Shown: positions 33,201-46,675, counted from the stretch's first letter. The stretch: 64,000 bases of DNA from Neostapfia colusana (GCA_030760725.1 JASWHV010000019.1:36583944-36647943), one strand, 5' to 3'. Notes: a model not told the origin generated them from the letters alone. Made by a program: numbers and translations.

Positions 33201-34431
33201 AACGGTTCTCCCTAGTTCTTGATCCCTCGTGCCCGCACGGGTGTCTACAACTGGGTTTCTTGGTCTGGTGATCAGTGGTGCACCGTGTTGCCTGAATTTC
33301 CCGATTCCCTACTCTCGGTTCATATTGTATGTCCGCGGGAAAAGCCAAATTCCGGCGAGCACGGTCCATCACTCGCTGCCGGCATTGCTGTGAAGCAAGA
33401 AAGTTTACAGGTGCACCTTTTTGCTTTTGCAGCTCGGTGGGAGAAGCTCTGGGGTGGCCGGGCGACGGATTCTTGCTACGGCGGCTTTACCCGGCACGGT
33501 AGAGAGAACAAATAAACTTGGCGTCGGGTTTCTCGTGGTTTAGCACCTTGTACTCGCTGTGGGCACGTCGAGGGAGCGTGGGCGGCGCCGGGGATGTGCT
33601 CAGCTCGGCGTGAACGTTGCCGGGGCATCCGGGCGTCGTTGCTCCGAGGAAGTGCAGCAGCGGCGGAAGAAATGGTTCACACGGGAGGCCACACGGAGAA
33701 GAGGAAACATCAGGGTTTTCCAAGCGAGGTAGCCGCCCGCGGGGATAATATCGGTGTGCTGAGGCGGTTCGACCGGCGCTCAGCAGAAGCCTCGCACGTA
33801 CGTGAGCTGGCGCCGCGGCACCGCTGCTGTCGCACGCTCTGGGGAGGAAAAACAGAGCCCGTGGCTCATCTCACAGACAGTTGGGTCCCTGTGCACAGGC
33901 AGAGAAGACTTAGGTGCTAAGTTTTTAACTCCCCTCTCAATGACAATTGGGGCCCACAGCTCCTCTCAGCCCCAAAAGATCTCCAAATTTTGACACATTG
34001 CAAATTCAGCTATGAGGGATCCAAATCAAAAGCCATTTGGCCAATTGACAAGTTGTGCCACAGTTTCAAATTTAAGTTCAAATTTGGAATAAGTTTACAA
34101 GCCCCTTTTATATACCTATCAAAGCACTTCCAAATTTGCCCAAAGTTTGCCTTCCCGATAATTTGAACCTGAAGAATTCAATTATGCCCTCTGATGCTCC
34201 AGTTGGCCATTGCAATTACAACTTCTTAAACAACAGTTTGAATTTCCTATTTTGAAAATGCCCTTCTTCTTTTTGAAGTGACCCTCTTAATTCAAACTGA
34301 ATTCAAAGTTTTATTGCACATGCCAACACTTTCATGAGTAAACAAAAGTTTTTGTAAGTCCCATTTCTTGTATATAAACTCAGCTTTATTCATAGCTCAA
34401 GTTTTCTATTTATAAGTTTGGGACTTTTACA
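30265..34431 (-). mobile_element. A 5' LTR (4167 bp)
   Basis: It starts on the minus strand at 34431 (TGTAAAAGTCCC) and ends at 30265 before gcg and the PBS. It has the same internal blocks as the 3' LTR: GGGCCCAC at 33947-33957, GC-rich core at about 32660-33890, the GGGGCTTGCC block near 31675, the TATA box and U5. It retains the roughly 70 bp missing from the 3' LTR (31778-31847). Confidence 0.9.
30636..30643 (-). promoter_or_regulatory. TATA box of A 5' LTR
   Basis: TATATAAG on the minus strand, followed by GTGGTTTTGCAGGT. It is the probable promoter of A transcripts, about 370 bases before the PBS. Confidence 0.55.
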
Positions 34432-37400
34432 CCCAGCAGTCAGCCACTGGAGAGTTCAGTCGGTTTCTGTTTTCACCCCGGCGCGCCACCGAGCGGCAGC
34501 ACGAAGCGCCTGCAATCGACGTGCCCTCCACCTCAGCACTGGTCTCCACGTCTTCAGCCCCAGCTGGGAGCCCTCGACACTCCACCTCGCTCTTTCCTCG
34601 TTCCACCAAGCCACTGCACCGAGCAAACCAAAGTTTCTTCCACTGACCGGACAGAGCTTCCGCCACCTCTGTGACTCGATCGGGCGCCAGCCTACCACCG
34701 TGCACAGAGCCTTTCTGAGAGGAAAAATGGCACCGTGTGATCATTCCCCACCTCCTCGGTGCAAGAGCCGCTCGAGCCTCGGTTTTTAAACCCCTAGCGC
34801 GGGTCTTATTCACGGCGGCCGAGCTGCACCGCAAACGGGCTCACGTGGACAGCCCGACAGGGAGGCTTTAACAGTTGAACAAGGACACCCAAGGACGCGT
34901 GAATCATCGTGCACGAATTCGTCGTTTTTCTTCCGGTGCACATCCACAGACCTCCCGGTAAGAAATTCTAAAATTCATGCTCAATTCTCGCTTAGGGTTC
35001 ACCAAATCTTACACACAGGAGCTAGAGTAGTCGGTGATCCAATTTCCTTCACAACCCGAGCTTGAAACTGCACGTAGGTCGACCATTTCAAGCTTTCCCG
35101 AACTCAAACTCGGCAGCGCGCCTCGGGCGAATGGTGAAAGCATAGTAGCCGCCGTTCCCGTGCTTGTTTGCGTATTCGCTGAGCTTCCCTAGCCTCCACT
35201 GGTGCTGTAGAGCCGATCAACCAAACTTTTGGCAGGTTAGGACGTTGGGCCGACATTGCCGAAGTTATCCCGAGGCCGCCGCAAGTTGCTGGCATGTTTC
35301 CGGCCACCGGCAGCCCGAGAGGACCCCAAAAACTGGTTTAGCGACCCCGAAAACCCCCAGGCGGCGAGTTTCGGCTCGGAGTTGGCTGGGAAACCCCTTC
35401 CGGCAAGCCTCGCCAGAGTGCTCCGCCGCGGTGAGCGTGGGCGGCGACAGGTAGACGAAGGAGGCGGGTCTCACCGGTCAGTCTCTCGGTACCTCGCGTG
35501 GATCAGTTTGTTGCATGGGATCGGATGCGGCTGCGCAGGTAAAACCCCGTGGGCTTCAGTGTGGCTGCACGATCTGTGTCCCAATTCAAACAGTGGGGCC
35601 TGCGGCCAGAGTTTAAACTTTTCCCTGAATTTCAGATTTAGCTCAAAACTTCAAACCTCCATAACTTTCAGTGGGAATGTCCAAATTTTGTTGGATTTCT
35701 CTCAGTCACTACTTTGCAGAAATGCAAAGAAGTTTGTCTGAAGGTCCCTTGAATTTTCTCCAGAATTCATCAAAATTAGATATTTGGGAATTAATTTCAG
35801 GAGATCACTGTTATGGAATTTGCTCAAATTTGGCCAGAAGAGTCCATCATAACTCTAATGATCTCCTGTAAAAATTTGAGCCTCATTGGACTAAATTTGC
35901 TAGGGCAAACTTTGTTCCAATTCTCAGCTTCCATTGGAAATTCCAATTAAACAGAAACTTTTCCAGTTTTTCCTATGAACTTGAAAAATTAATTTCTTCC
36001 TTTAGGTAGCTCAAAAAATTAATAAACAAGTTTTGCTAAAACCAGTGAGACCTCCTTTATTTAGATCTTCCACTGTTAGCTATGTCAAAACTTCAGATTT
36101 GGGATCAAAATTCAGAGGAGCCATGTACTTGTGAGAATTTTGGAGGCCACAAGCTTCTATGAGACTTCCTCAACTTTTGCTCAGATCATCCTCATAGAAT
36201 CTAGTCTCCACTGGAAAAATTCCAAAGCCAATTCAGAAACTTTAATAGAAGTAACTATTAGTAGAAGCTTGCTTCTTATAAATCATTATTACTTATACAT
36301 ATATTTTGTTACATCTCATATAGTGACCAAATCTAAGATGCCCCGGAGGCTTTGGAGACCAGACGCTAACTTCCCGTTTGACTTGCAACCAGGCAAGCCC
36401 CGGTTTCCATTTAATTACTTTTGCAAAGTTTTGCTTTGTATCACTTATATCTAGGATGAAATGTGTGCATTAGAGTTAAGGTGATTGAAACCCCACTTGC
36501 ATGACCTCTAAATCCTATGGAGGGTTGGGTAGTTTACAGTTTGATGAGTAGAGACTGCTGTCCTAATGTTCTTAGGATCTCGATAGAAGTCGAGTTGCGG
36601 GAATCTACTGGCAAGATAGGATTTTATCACACCGGATAGAAGAAAATAGAGAATGGCTTAAGAATGTGAAAAGTGAGACCCAGCAGGGGGGATAGGATGC
36701 AGTGAGCGGAGGTCTTGCGTGTGTATCCTTGTTGGTGTCGGTTGAGGACTGAGCCGTGTGCGGCCCTGCTGGACAAGTTTTTACAGTACCAGATGCATAC
36801 TGGCTATATGGGAACCAGGAAACCAATGTAATTTGTTAACCTGGGTGCTGAGGCTTACCCAACCGTTTTATAGGAGTGGGTTGAGTTTAGCAAGGTGTAA
36901 ATCTGTCGGCGGGCACAGACACGCTCCGCGCGGCTCCTGCTCGTTACGGATGGACCGGTTCGACATTTGGGTTTCTTTTGAAAGGTTGCTGCATACAACG
37001 GAGTGGGAAGGTGTGAGGCACCACACTTCCGAAATGGGTGTATGTGACGTGTTATACGGGTGTCTATCGATTGCAATCACTGTCCCTCGCGGTTATATGA
37101 GTACCGCTTGTTCACTGTGGTATGATGTAGTAATAATAGAAAGAGGCCAGAAGAATATGATGTATTGACTCTTTATTGTATTGTGAACATGTATGTTGTA
37201 GTTGTAGAGCTCGCTAAGTTTATATTCCACTTCGGGCATAACCACATCGGGAGGAAGTGTTTCTTGTTTGATTGTAGAATTCGGATGTGAGGGCTGCTCA
37301 AGGCACATCCTATTGCTGCTAAAAACTGAAAGTAAGTATTAACTTGTAGGGAAGTATTTATCACAATATCATTTTCCTATATTAAGAATCCCTGCATGTA

Positions 37401-37799
37401 GAGTCTCATATTTAGGAGTGTCGGTTAAGTCTTTCTGAGACATTGTGCTCATGGTTGCTATATTAAGATGTTGCAGGTGAGACGTATGAGGAAGGTTCCA
37501 AGGACGAGGCGATGCCCCCGTTAGGGTACACGGCCGAGCACTCCGCCATGATTTCCGTATGTGTGTAGCTAGTGTGTAGCATCCCCGGGCTGGACGGCTA
37601 CGCTTTTGCATAGCTAGGCTGAGAGTGTAGCTATGAATAAGACTTCCGCTGTACATAAGTTTGTAAAATACTTCTGCTGTTTTATGTAAATAAAAGTTTG
37701 TAAGTTATTCCTAATCTTTTTCTGTGTGCGGTTGGTTGTCGCATTGCACGGCACCACCCTCTGCGATCCCGAAGTGGGAGGACCATGGGGTGGCCCCCA
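34432..37799 (+). mobile_element. B 3' LTR, second part
   Basis: Resumes after A and ends at 37799. It has a GC-rich core (about 34440-35600), an AT-rich part (35600-36330), the GGCAAGCCCCGGTTTCCATT block near 36395 and a degenerate U5 hairpin at 37735-37755. With 19521-20094 the LTR totals about 3.9 kb. The open frames here (for example 34418-34789 and 35256-35741) have no recognisable product. Confidence 0.8.
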
Positions 37800-38029
37800 C
37801 AAAAATGTCCATCACTTTTCTGGGATCAACCGATACTCCTCCTTCGGAGATGATGTGGCCTAAGAATGATATCTTATTTAACCAAAATTGACACTTGCTA
37901 AACTTAGCATCCAATTGATGCTCTCGCAGTTTCTGCAATGTCAATCTCAAGTGTTCCTCATGTTCTTCCTCGCTTTTCGAATACACCATGCTGTCGTCGA
38001 TGAAAACCACGACGAACTTGTCTAAGTTG
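37800..38029 (-). pseudogene. F reverse transcriptase, middle segment
   Basis: The minus-strand frame reads LDKFVVVFIDDSMVYSKSEEEH, then KLREHQLDAKFSKCQFWLNKISFLGHIISEGGVSVDPRKVMD. The FIDD active-site pair is intact. The piece is bounded on the left by B (CAAAA duplication) and on the right by LTR G, and joins the RT part at 41908. Confidence 0.9.
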
Positions 38030-41000
38030 TGAAGGACCAAAATCCGTACAATCCAGGATCACAGAGGGTGATGCCGTACGATGCGACACCCGACAGCACA
38101 CACGATAAGGAAACGGAGTATTACATTCAAAATTTACTGAATTTGTACAAAAGTCGTACAAACCTTCATTTTACATCTATTTTACAGAGTTTACTGCAGC
38201 GGAAATTAATTATACAACTCACGCATAACCCGAACTAGCAAAAGTCGGTCGTCCAGCCCTACGGACAACCCACACTAGCTACACCCAGCTTCAAGGTGGC
38301 GCGCACGGCTCTCACACAGCCGTAGTCCCCGACGGAGGATAGCCCTCACCGGTGAACCTGTACTTTGAGTCCGTGGGGTACTCCTCATCTGCAAACACTC
38401 ATAGCAGCAACCGTGAGCACGATGGCTCAGCAAGTCTTGACCGACTCTCCTACACATGAAACTCTACATGCATGTCATACCAAAGGTAGGATGGCAGTTT
38501 GCAGCAAAGACACGCCTACAAGTTCATCCTTACTTCATCTTTTAGCCACAAGTTAAAGGTTCAGAAATCTGAAATTTTGTAAGCAATATTTGGTGGCACA
38601 CATGTTGCAATACAATTTATTCATAACAGCAGTAATGCATCACAATCATTCCATATATTTACTACGTCACAACTCAGTGAACAAGCGGTACTCATTATTG
38701 TGAGGGACGGTGAATCGACTCGATATACACCTGCAGGAATACCCGAATGGCACGTCACGTATGCCCATCTTTGGAGCTGCACGGCACGCTCAACCGATGT
38801 TGTATGGGACAACCTTTCACCAAACAGACCAAATGTCGAACCGGTCACACCCAAACGAGCAGGAGGTTCCATACACGGAGCATCTCTCTATGCCTGTTAG
38901 CGGATTTCCACCTTGCTGCCCTCAACCTACACCTATAAATCGATGTGTTATGCCTCGACGCCCGGAAGTTTAGATTTCATCAGTTTATCAGACCCCATAT
39001 ATCTGATATGCCTTCAGTACATTCAAACTTGTTCAGCGGGCCCGCACACGGATCGGTCCTCAATCGACACGGGCATGGCTACGCACACAAGATTATCTCA
39101 CATCTCGAACCAATACCGTATGTGGCGATTCCTATACTCGCGAGTAGATTCCAACTACTCGACTTGTACCGAAGCCTATAATACATTAAGCAAAGCATAT
39201 GCTACGCGAGGACATAGACACTACCCTCACTCTCTTTAGGATAATCTGGTTATGCAATTAGAGTTTCAATCATCCTACACCTAATGCACATACATACGTC
39301 AAGCTAAGTGAATATAAAGCAAAACTTGATAAAATTTGTTAAATGCAAATCGGGGCTTGCCTTGTTGCTGCTGGTCAGTGGTTAAATTCTCGTTCGGAGG
39401 GATGAAATCCAAGATCTCCAGGGCTTCCTCGCTTCAACAACTACACGTAATCAAATTAACGATATGTGTCAAATTCAATGCAAATGTCTTGATTTAAACA
39501 TATGAAGACCCTAACTATAGATAGACCTCTCTTTTTGGCTCTGAAATTTTTACTGTGGCTTGGTGAGAACCTAACCAGAGACTTGGCCAAATTTCATTTG
39601 ATGTAGAGCTAATTTGAGCCCTACACAAATAGATGTCTAAATGGCCTTACTAGATCTTCTAAGTAATTCAAGGGATTTTCATGGAGCAATCCATTACTTT
39701 CTGGAAACTAGAGTTTATTGTCTTTCTAATGGAGTTGGTTTCATGAAATTTGGATAATCTTAGAGAAAGTTATGCTCTAATCAAGTTTGAGAAATTTCTG
39801 AAAAATGTTTCTGTACATTTTTCTATTTTCTCAGTGCAGTTCACTTAATCACACCATTAGGTGGACTTAATGAACTCGGATGGATCTGAAATTTTTCATG
39901 TGACTCAAAGATATTCAAATGGACATCCTAGCCAATTTTCAGAATTTTCCATAAAGGGGAATTACTTTGGGGAATTAATTCTGTAAAAATAATGGGTTTC
40001 ATGGACTGAAACTTATTTTGCTGGAAAGTACTCGGAGAGCTGAATCCAACAAAATTTAGTTCACTAAATTTGGACAATTCTAGCAAAAATTATGGGCTTC
40101 CAAAGTTTGCCCAAAATCTGCAATTCAAATTAATCCGGGAAATTTTCAAACCCTGACACATGTGCCACAGAGTTAATCCGCGCGTTGTCACACTTGATCC
40201 GGTGCAACAGAAGATCTGACTCGATTTAAAAGAGTGGATGACGCGTGGGGCCGGGCTTCATCTTCAGCCTCCCACAGCTCCCGCACGCCTGCGCCGAAGC
40301 TCGCCGGAGCTCATTTTCCCGGCTCTCTCCCACGCTCCTGCTCACCGCCAGGGAGTTTTTAGGGTCGAGAAACTCATTGGTGGGGTCCTCTCGGTCTGCC
40401 GGTAGCCGGAAACCGGTCGGCGGCATGCAGCGGCCTTGGTCTACCTTCAGCAACGTCAGCCAGACGCCCTAGCCCGCCAAAATCCCAGTTAATTGGCTCT
40501 ACAGCACCAGTGGTTCACGGTGATGCTCGACATGGACGCACAAAGGCTCAGGGATGGCTCTAAGGTGGTTCTTACCGTGCGTCTGAGGTGAAAACAACGG
40601 TGTACCATCAGAAAATATCAAATTAGAGCTTCCACAGGCTGTCTTAAGTTATGGCGTGGAGTTTGAAGGTGCGCTAGCAAGCCTAAATCATGTGTGTGCA
40701 GTTTGAGGAACCCTAAACGATTATGGAGCGAGAATTTGGGAAATTCGTACCTGAACCTAGCTTTGTGCTGGCCGGAGGAAAAACTGGAAATCCTCTGGGG
40801 AGCTTCCATGGCTAGGGCTGAGGTTTGGAGGGAAGCAGCTCGGGGTTCTTTGCGCTCCTAAGGGCGACCTTGCTTGGGCGTGAAAGGCCACGGGTTAGGC
40901 TGTCCACGAGAGCACCTCGTCGCAGTTTCTTTCAGCCGCCACGTGAACACAGGGTTCTCGGGGTAGGGAGGCCAAACACCGGTCGGTGGTGCATCAAGGA

Positions 41001-41902
41001 GGTAGAGGACGATGCCCTGGTGCCGTTTTGCTCTTGAGGGGGCTCTGTTCACCAGAAAAATCGACGGTGCCCGATCGTCTGAGGAGTGGCGGCGGTGTCT
41101 CTGTTCTTGTGCGCGAGGGAGAATGGAAAAAGAGCCGAGGCTTCGGTGTTGCGCAAGTGGAACATGCTGAGACTTGAGGAAACACACGAAAAGCTCACCA
41201 GCGTGAGGAAAAATGGCGAGGAGTTGTCCTCGGCGTGTCTCGGTGTTGAGCTGTGGTGCTCCCTGTGTGTTCGAGTGAGATCCCGAGAAAAGAAGACTTG
41301 GTGTGTAATCTAGTGTTCCAATGACAAATGGGCCCCCACTCCATTTCGCCTCCTTATCCTCCCCAAAAAGATCTAAATTATTGGCAGGTGATCTATTCAA
41401 ATGTGTGGAGTCTTAATCTGGAATTCATTTGAATAATTGAGCAAGTTTCATCTAAATTCAAATTTTTATTTGAATCCTCATGCAATTTAATGTGATTTTA
41501 GAAATGGATAGGAAAACATCTCCAAAATTCATGAAACTTTGCATCCCCACTAATTTGTACTTGAGGAATTCAAATACGAAATCTGATTTTTAAATTTGCT
41601 GCTGCAAATTGGATTTGTAACACCACAGTTTGCATTTTTATGGTGCTATCCTCATTTGAAATTTGAGTTGAACAAATTGAGTTCAAAAACTGATTTTGAA
41701 CTTTCTATTGCACATGAGAGCTTCCACATGGGTTTAAATCAACTTTGTCCTCAAACACTCAATAATCATTTGCTAGTGTAGTGAAACACTCATGTGTATC
41801 ATCACCTGTGGAAAGTTTAAACAAGTCCCAATTTTTATAAACTTGAAACCAAATGGTGTTCAAACTTAAGTTCATTTGTACTCACACTTTTGGGACCATT
41901 AC
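38030..41902 (-). mobile_element. LTR G (solo, about 3.9 kb) in F RT
   Basis: It lies between two consecutive parts of F RT. The right end is TTTTGGGACCATTA near 41901 and the left end is near 38030. It contains the U5 hairpin in weakened form (about 38067-38090, with G-U pairs), the AAATCGGGGCTTGCC block near 39348 and a GC-rich core at about 40140-41300. No internal retrotransposon genes are present, so it is a solo LTR. A clean target duplication is not visible, and the exact ends are uncertain by a few bases. Confidence 0.75.
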
Positions 41903-41907
41903 TTTAC

Positions 41908-42559
41908 TCCATGAAGACCTTATTCATGAGGTACATAAAGTATGTGGGCGCATTCGTCAACCCGAATGACATGACGGTGTACTCATGCGAACCATATCGT
42001 GTTCGAAATGCCGTCTTGGGTATGTCGGAGGGTTTATTCTTCAGCTGGAAGTATCCCGACCGAAGATCAATTTTAGAGAAAATCCGGGCGCCTTTCATTT
42101 GATCGAATAAGTCCTCTATGCGGGGCAGCAGGTACATGTTCTTGATCATCACTTCGTTGAGACACCTATAGTCCACGCACATCCGTTGGGCTCCATCCTT
42201 CTTGTCTACGAAGAGCACGGGGGCTCCTCACAGTGTCAAGCTTGGGTGTATAAAACCCTTATCTAGATGCTTCTGAATTTGTTTCTTGAGCTCCACTAAT
42301 TCATTAGCAGGCATCATATATGGCCTCTTAGCTATAGGTGCAGTTCCGGTACTAAATCAATGGCAAATTCGATGTCCCGATCAGGTGGCATACCTGCCAA
42401 TTCTTCTGGAAACACATCTGAATATTCTTGAACCACCAGAATTCTTTCCAATGTCACTTCTTCCACGTGGTTCAGCATTGCCTTCTCGGTTGCAGATTGG
42501 GCTGCCTCGAACTCGATACGAGTACAGTGCTCACTCGTCAACTGCACGATCCTCTTAGC
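41908..42559 (-). pseudogene. F reverse transcriptase, first segment
   Basis: After the PR/RT linker (VVQEYSDVFPEELAGMPPDRDIEF) the frame shifts, continues with RPYMMPANELVELKKQ, has a stop in place of the Trp after SLTL near 42230, then runs open from 42218 to 41908: LFVDKKDGAQRMCVDYRCLNE, SKIDLRSGYFQLK (catalytic Asp intact), MSFGLTNAPTYFMYLMNKVFME. It ends exactly at LTR G and resumes at 38029. Confidence 0.85.
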
Positions 42560-44112
42560 ACATTGAATCACTTCATTTTACTTTCTTAACCAGTCCATTC
42601 CAAGTATCATATCAATCCCTTGGGAATCCAGGACAATAAGGTTGGGAAGAAAGTCTACCCCCTTATTTTAAGGCTTACTTTCATACATACTATATTAGTA
42701 CTCATCTCTCCACCGGGAGAATTAACCATCATAGTCTGTTTCATGTGGGATATGGGGAGGTTATACATGGCAACATACTTGAATGAGATGAATGAATGTG
42801 ATGCTCCGGAATCAAATAAAACAGTGGATAGGTTGGAGTTGGCGAGAAACATACCAATCACGATGTCCTCAGCTTGTTGTGCTTCCTCAGTGGAGACGTG
42901 ATTCACATCGCCACGAGCAAAGTTTTTCTGTCCACGGTTGCCTTGTGCTGCTCCTCCATTCGTCCGTGGGTTCTGCTTGGTTACATTGCTTGGCTGTCCA
43001 AGGCCTTTCTTGGGGCACTGATTTGCAAAGTGTTCCATCTCTCCACATGAAAAGCATGCCTTGTTGCCAATAACACAAGAAAGGTTGGGGCAAGACTGGT
43101 TTTGAGCATAGGTGCCCATGTTGGGACAATGTGCCGGAGGCATAGGCAAACGGGGTGCATTCATGACAGGGCGTTGCTGCAGTGGCTGATTAGAGCGAGG
43201 AGGATTTGCAGAGTGGAAAGTAGAAGCAGACGAGCCATAGTATGGTGCAGTTGGTCGCATGAAGCGGGGGCGTACATTGCTTCCTTGTGGCTGTCCTTGA
43301 TATGGCATCTTTCTCTTTCCCTCTTGTTCAAGCTCACAGATCTTGCTCTCCACCCGTATAGCTTTGTCAACAAGCTTCTGGAAGTTTGCATAATCATTGT
43401 TGAGCAGCTGGACTTGAATTTCATTGTTCAGTCCTGTCATGAACAGGTATTGCTTCCTATGGTCCGAGTTAACATCCTCTGGAGCATACCATGACTGTTG
43501 GGTGAACATGTTGAGGTACTCATTCATGTTCTTCCTACCGTGCTGGAGACCTTCAAACTCTTGCCTTTTTAGGATCATGACTTCCTCAGGGACATAGTGA
43601 GAGTGGAAACTCTCCTTAAATTCAGCCCCAGTAATTGTCTCGTGGTTGGCATGAGCATTGCAAAGAGAATCTCACCAATCAGCAGCTGATCCCATCAGTT
43701 GGTGTGATGCGAAGAGAATCTTCTCCCGATCACTGCATTGAACAATAGCAAGCTTCTTCTCAATAGACTTCAGCCAGTCATCGGCCTCCATAGGATCATT
43801 AGCTTGTGCAAAGGTAGGTGGCCTAGTCCTCATGAATTCTGCCAATCTGTTGTGAGCCGGTGGTGGTGGCGGTGGTGGCGGTGGGGGTGCAGGAATGGGG
43901 TTAGGGTTGTTATCGTTGTTGTTGGCCTTCAGCTGTCCCAACGTTTGTATCATAGTTCACATGAGATGGTTATGCATAGCCCTCAAACGTTCAAGATTGT
44001 TTGCATCAGCCCCGAGGTTGACATCCTCAGGAACTTCCACGTTGTCATCCTCATGTGGTTTGTTGTTACCACGGGTGTTCCTTCGGTAGTGGTTGGAATT
44101 TTCCCTCGGCAT
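42560..44112 (-). pseudogene. F gag and protease
   Basis: Start ATG at 44110-44112 (MPRENSNHYRRN). The capsid region follows: a polyproline run APPPPPPPPPPAH near 43870, RLAEFMRTRPPTF, DWLKSIEKKL, then FLMTGLNNEIQVQL. The nucleocapsid carries one zinc knuckle CFSCGEMEHFANQC (about 43030-43070, C-x2-C-x4-H-x4-C). Protease has VLFDSGASHSFIS (about 42830). Two in-frame TGA codons (43957 region and 43672-43674), a one-base insertion near 42665 and a TAA near 42580 disable it. Confidence 0.85.
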
Positions 44113-44356
44113 CTGTGAGAGGGTAGAGTAGGAAATAGAAATTCAGATTGATCCCCCGAACTATATGCATCAAGGTGTATGACATAAACAACTTCTTATA
44201 TTAATATCAGCCTCTAAGAGGATGTGAACAAGTGCTAAAGCATCTCACATCTCTCTACTATGTGTTAATGTGGACATTCGCAGAAGCGTCCTACAACTCA
44301 CAGTCAAGCATACAAATACAAGCAATCATCATAAAAAAATCAGAACACCACTCTTA
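44113..44356 (-). other. F leader, part
   Basis: Non-coding sequence upstream of the F gag ATG. It ends where H LTR sequence begins (44357). The rest of the leader and the PBS have been lost at this junction. Confidence 0.6.
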
Positions 44357-46675
44357 CCGAGGTGTGCGCACGTCGCCGACCGATTTCCGATCACCGGCAG
44401 CCCGAGAGCACCGCACCAACGAATTCCTCGTAGCTGGAAACCCCCAGGCGGCGAGTTTGAGCACGAGGGGTGGGCGGAAGACCGGGTTCCGAAGTTCTCC
44501 GGCTAGCTCGGCGGCGGGGGTCGCGCGGGCAGCTGAAGGTTGAAGACGACCGGGTGTCCCGCATGTCAGTGACAGAACTTTAAATTGCCGATCCGCTGCG
44601 GCTCTGGGATCCCCTGTGGCGACGCGGAAAGGGTGCTGTGACCCCGTGTGGTTTGTCCCAGCGCATGACACGTGGTCCCCTGGACCCACCCACAGGGTTT
44701 GAATAATTTCCGGTTTATTTGAATTTTCAGATTCAGTTCAAACTTTAGAACCTCATAACTTTTGCTAGGAAGCTCCAAATTTAGTGATTCAAATTGGGTT
44801 GGATTCAGGATGAAGATTTCTAGCCAAATATGCAACCCAATTTGCATGAAACCCAATAGAAAATTCTTTAAAGCTTTTCAGCAAAAGAATTTTAGAGGGA
44901 ATTTGGTTCATCCAAAAATCCCCAAATTTTGCCAGGGATTATGTAGGCTATTAATGAACACCTGTGAAAGTTTCAGCTCATTTTGAGTTGATTTGGTTAG
45001 GGTAATCCTGATTTCAAGTTTCTGTATTCAAATGAATACAGAAACATTTTCAGGGAATTTCCAAAACTTGGAAATTCAGTTCTGGGGATTCCTTAACTCC
45101 AAAAATCATAGGAAAATTCATGCATGCTCCCTGAGCTATGTATGGAATTGTAGCTCACTTGAATTTGCATGAAAGTGCAAATTTATTCATAATTAATTTC
45201 TGAGTGATCTACTCAGTGAAATATAATGAATTTTGGTCCAGGTGGCTTTCTTGTGACAGAGAACTCACAAGAAAATTTTCAGCTCCATTGAAGACCTGGA
45301 TCAGTACTGTTCTGTTTAACCTCTTAGATAATTAACACACAAGGGAGGAAACACACATCTCACTTGAGCATAGTGCTACACCAAACCCAAACCACTAGCA
45401 CACAGTGTCATTTTAAATTCTTAAACAGAGTTCCAGTTTTAAACTTGTCTTTAGAACTTGTTGGCAAAAGTTTTACAATTAAACATATATGCATATTCAT
45501 GACATGTAGTGATTAAACGTGGAGAAGTGAAGGAGAAGTTAAGCTTGGAGCAAGGAGGAAGCAGGGCAGGGGTTTAGCTTCAAGTCATCAGAAACTAACT
45601 TCATACATCTCTGACTTTAGTAACCTGCAAAACCAAGGCAAGCCCCGGTTTGCATTTTAGTTATTTTATAAAGTTTTCCATTGTTCACTACTATGGGTCG
45701 AAGTTTGTATGTGCATTAGGTCAAGGGTATTTTATACTCCAGATGCATAACCAAAAAAATGAACCCTGAGGTCAAGGATAGAAATGTGTCATCGCTATAG
45801 AATAAGGCCATGCTAAACAGGCTAGGACATCCGGTAGAAGACGAGTAGTTGGAATCTACTCGCGAGCTATAGTTCAGGTTCACATAAGTGTGGTTGGAAG
45901 GGAGAGGCAAACTAAAGTTTACATTTCTAAAGATGAGACCGGGCAGTGGGGTTAGGCTGCGACAAGACGAGGTCTTGGTTGAGTTGCTCTGCCTGTGTCG
46001 GTTAAGTACCGATGCGTGTGCCGCATCCAGGAGCAAGTATTGAGTTGTGTACCGGATGCTTACTGATATATGGGAACCAGGAAACCAATGTACCAGGTTC
46101 ACTGAATTGTAGAGGCATACCACATCGTCTCGTTAGATCTATGAGCCCGAGATGGCGCGACCGGTTCTACAGTCTAGTGTCCTGAGAAAGGTTGCCACAT
46201 ACGACGTAATGAAGGACGCCAGATTTGGGTCTTCAGAGGCGGGCGTATGTGTCGAGTTATCCAGGTAGTGTCTGATTCGAATCACCGTCCCTCGCGGTTA
46301 TTGAGTACCGCTTGCTCCCATGTTGTGACGTGGTAATCAACTTGTGTGGAAACAGTTGGAAAAAGTATAATTGTTGCTATGATTATGTTAAGTTGCATGA
46401 AAACCCTGTTTCAAGTAGAGATAGAGCAAACTAAAGTTATTTTCCACCTTGGGACAAGTAACATTGGAATTAAGCGTTTCTTGTTTGATTATGGAGTTCC
46501 AATGTTGCTGGGCGCAAGGTCACTACTATTATGGCAAAAATCTGAAAGTTATGGATAAACTCGTAGGCGAGTCTTTTCGCAAATTATAGGATTAGGTCTT
46601 AAGTTACCCTCATGTATAGCTGCATGCTTCAGGAGAGACAATTAAGTCTTGCTGAGCCGTTGTGCTCACTCTTGC

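Larger units (their letters stand above)
20095..34431 (-). mobile_element. Element A: near-complete Tekay/Del-like chromovirus, 14.3 kb
   Basis: Minus orientation: 5' LTR 30265-34431, PBS 30247-30261, leader, gag, protease, pol, polypurine tract 24186-24198, 3' LTR 20095-24185. Both LTRs begin TGTAAAAGTCCC on the minus strand. In a hand-aligned stretch of about 230 bp (20592-20820 against its partner) I count about 11 substitutions. It is inserted in the B 3' LTR. It cannot be autonomous now because of two in-frame TGA codons, a one-base deletion and a mutated RT active site. Confidence 0.9.
5133..37799 (+). mobile_element. Element B: Ty3/gypsy chromovirus, internally deleted, with nested C and A
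   Basis: B comprises a short 5' LTR stub (5133-5616), a pol remnant (from about 5617, continuing at 16547-19470), a polypurine tract (19508-19520) and a 3' LTR split by A (19521-20094 and 34432-37799, about 3.9 kb in total). PBS, gag and most of the 5' LTR are missing. Both ends sit inside F pol coding sequence. LTR start TGTAAAATCCCC is shared by 5133 and 19521. Confidence 0.85.

Noticed and set aside
35256..35741. 161-codon open frame (+) in B 3' LTR
   Set aside because: Lies in the GC-rich LTR core; no recognisable protein and no counterpart frame in other LTRs.
40858..41400. 180-codon open frame (-) in LTR G
   Set aside because: Long but within LTR core, low-complexity GC-rich codon use, no domain, and disrupted in the related G-type LTR.
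43850..43890. Polyproline run as a simple repeat artefact
   Set aside because: It is in frame within F gag between two conserved capsid-linked blocks and is common in such Gag proteins.
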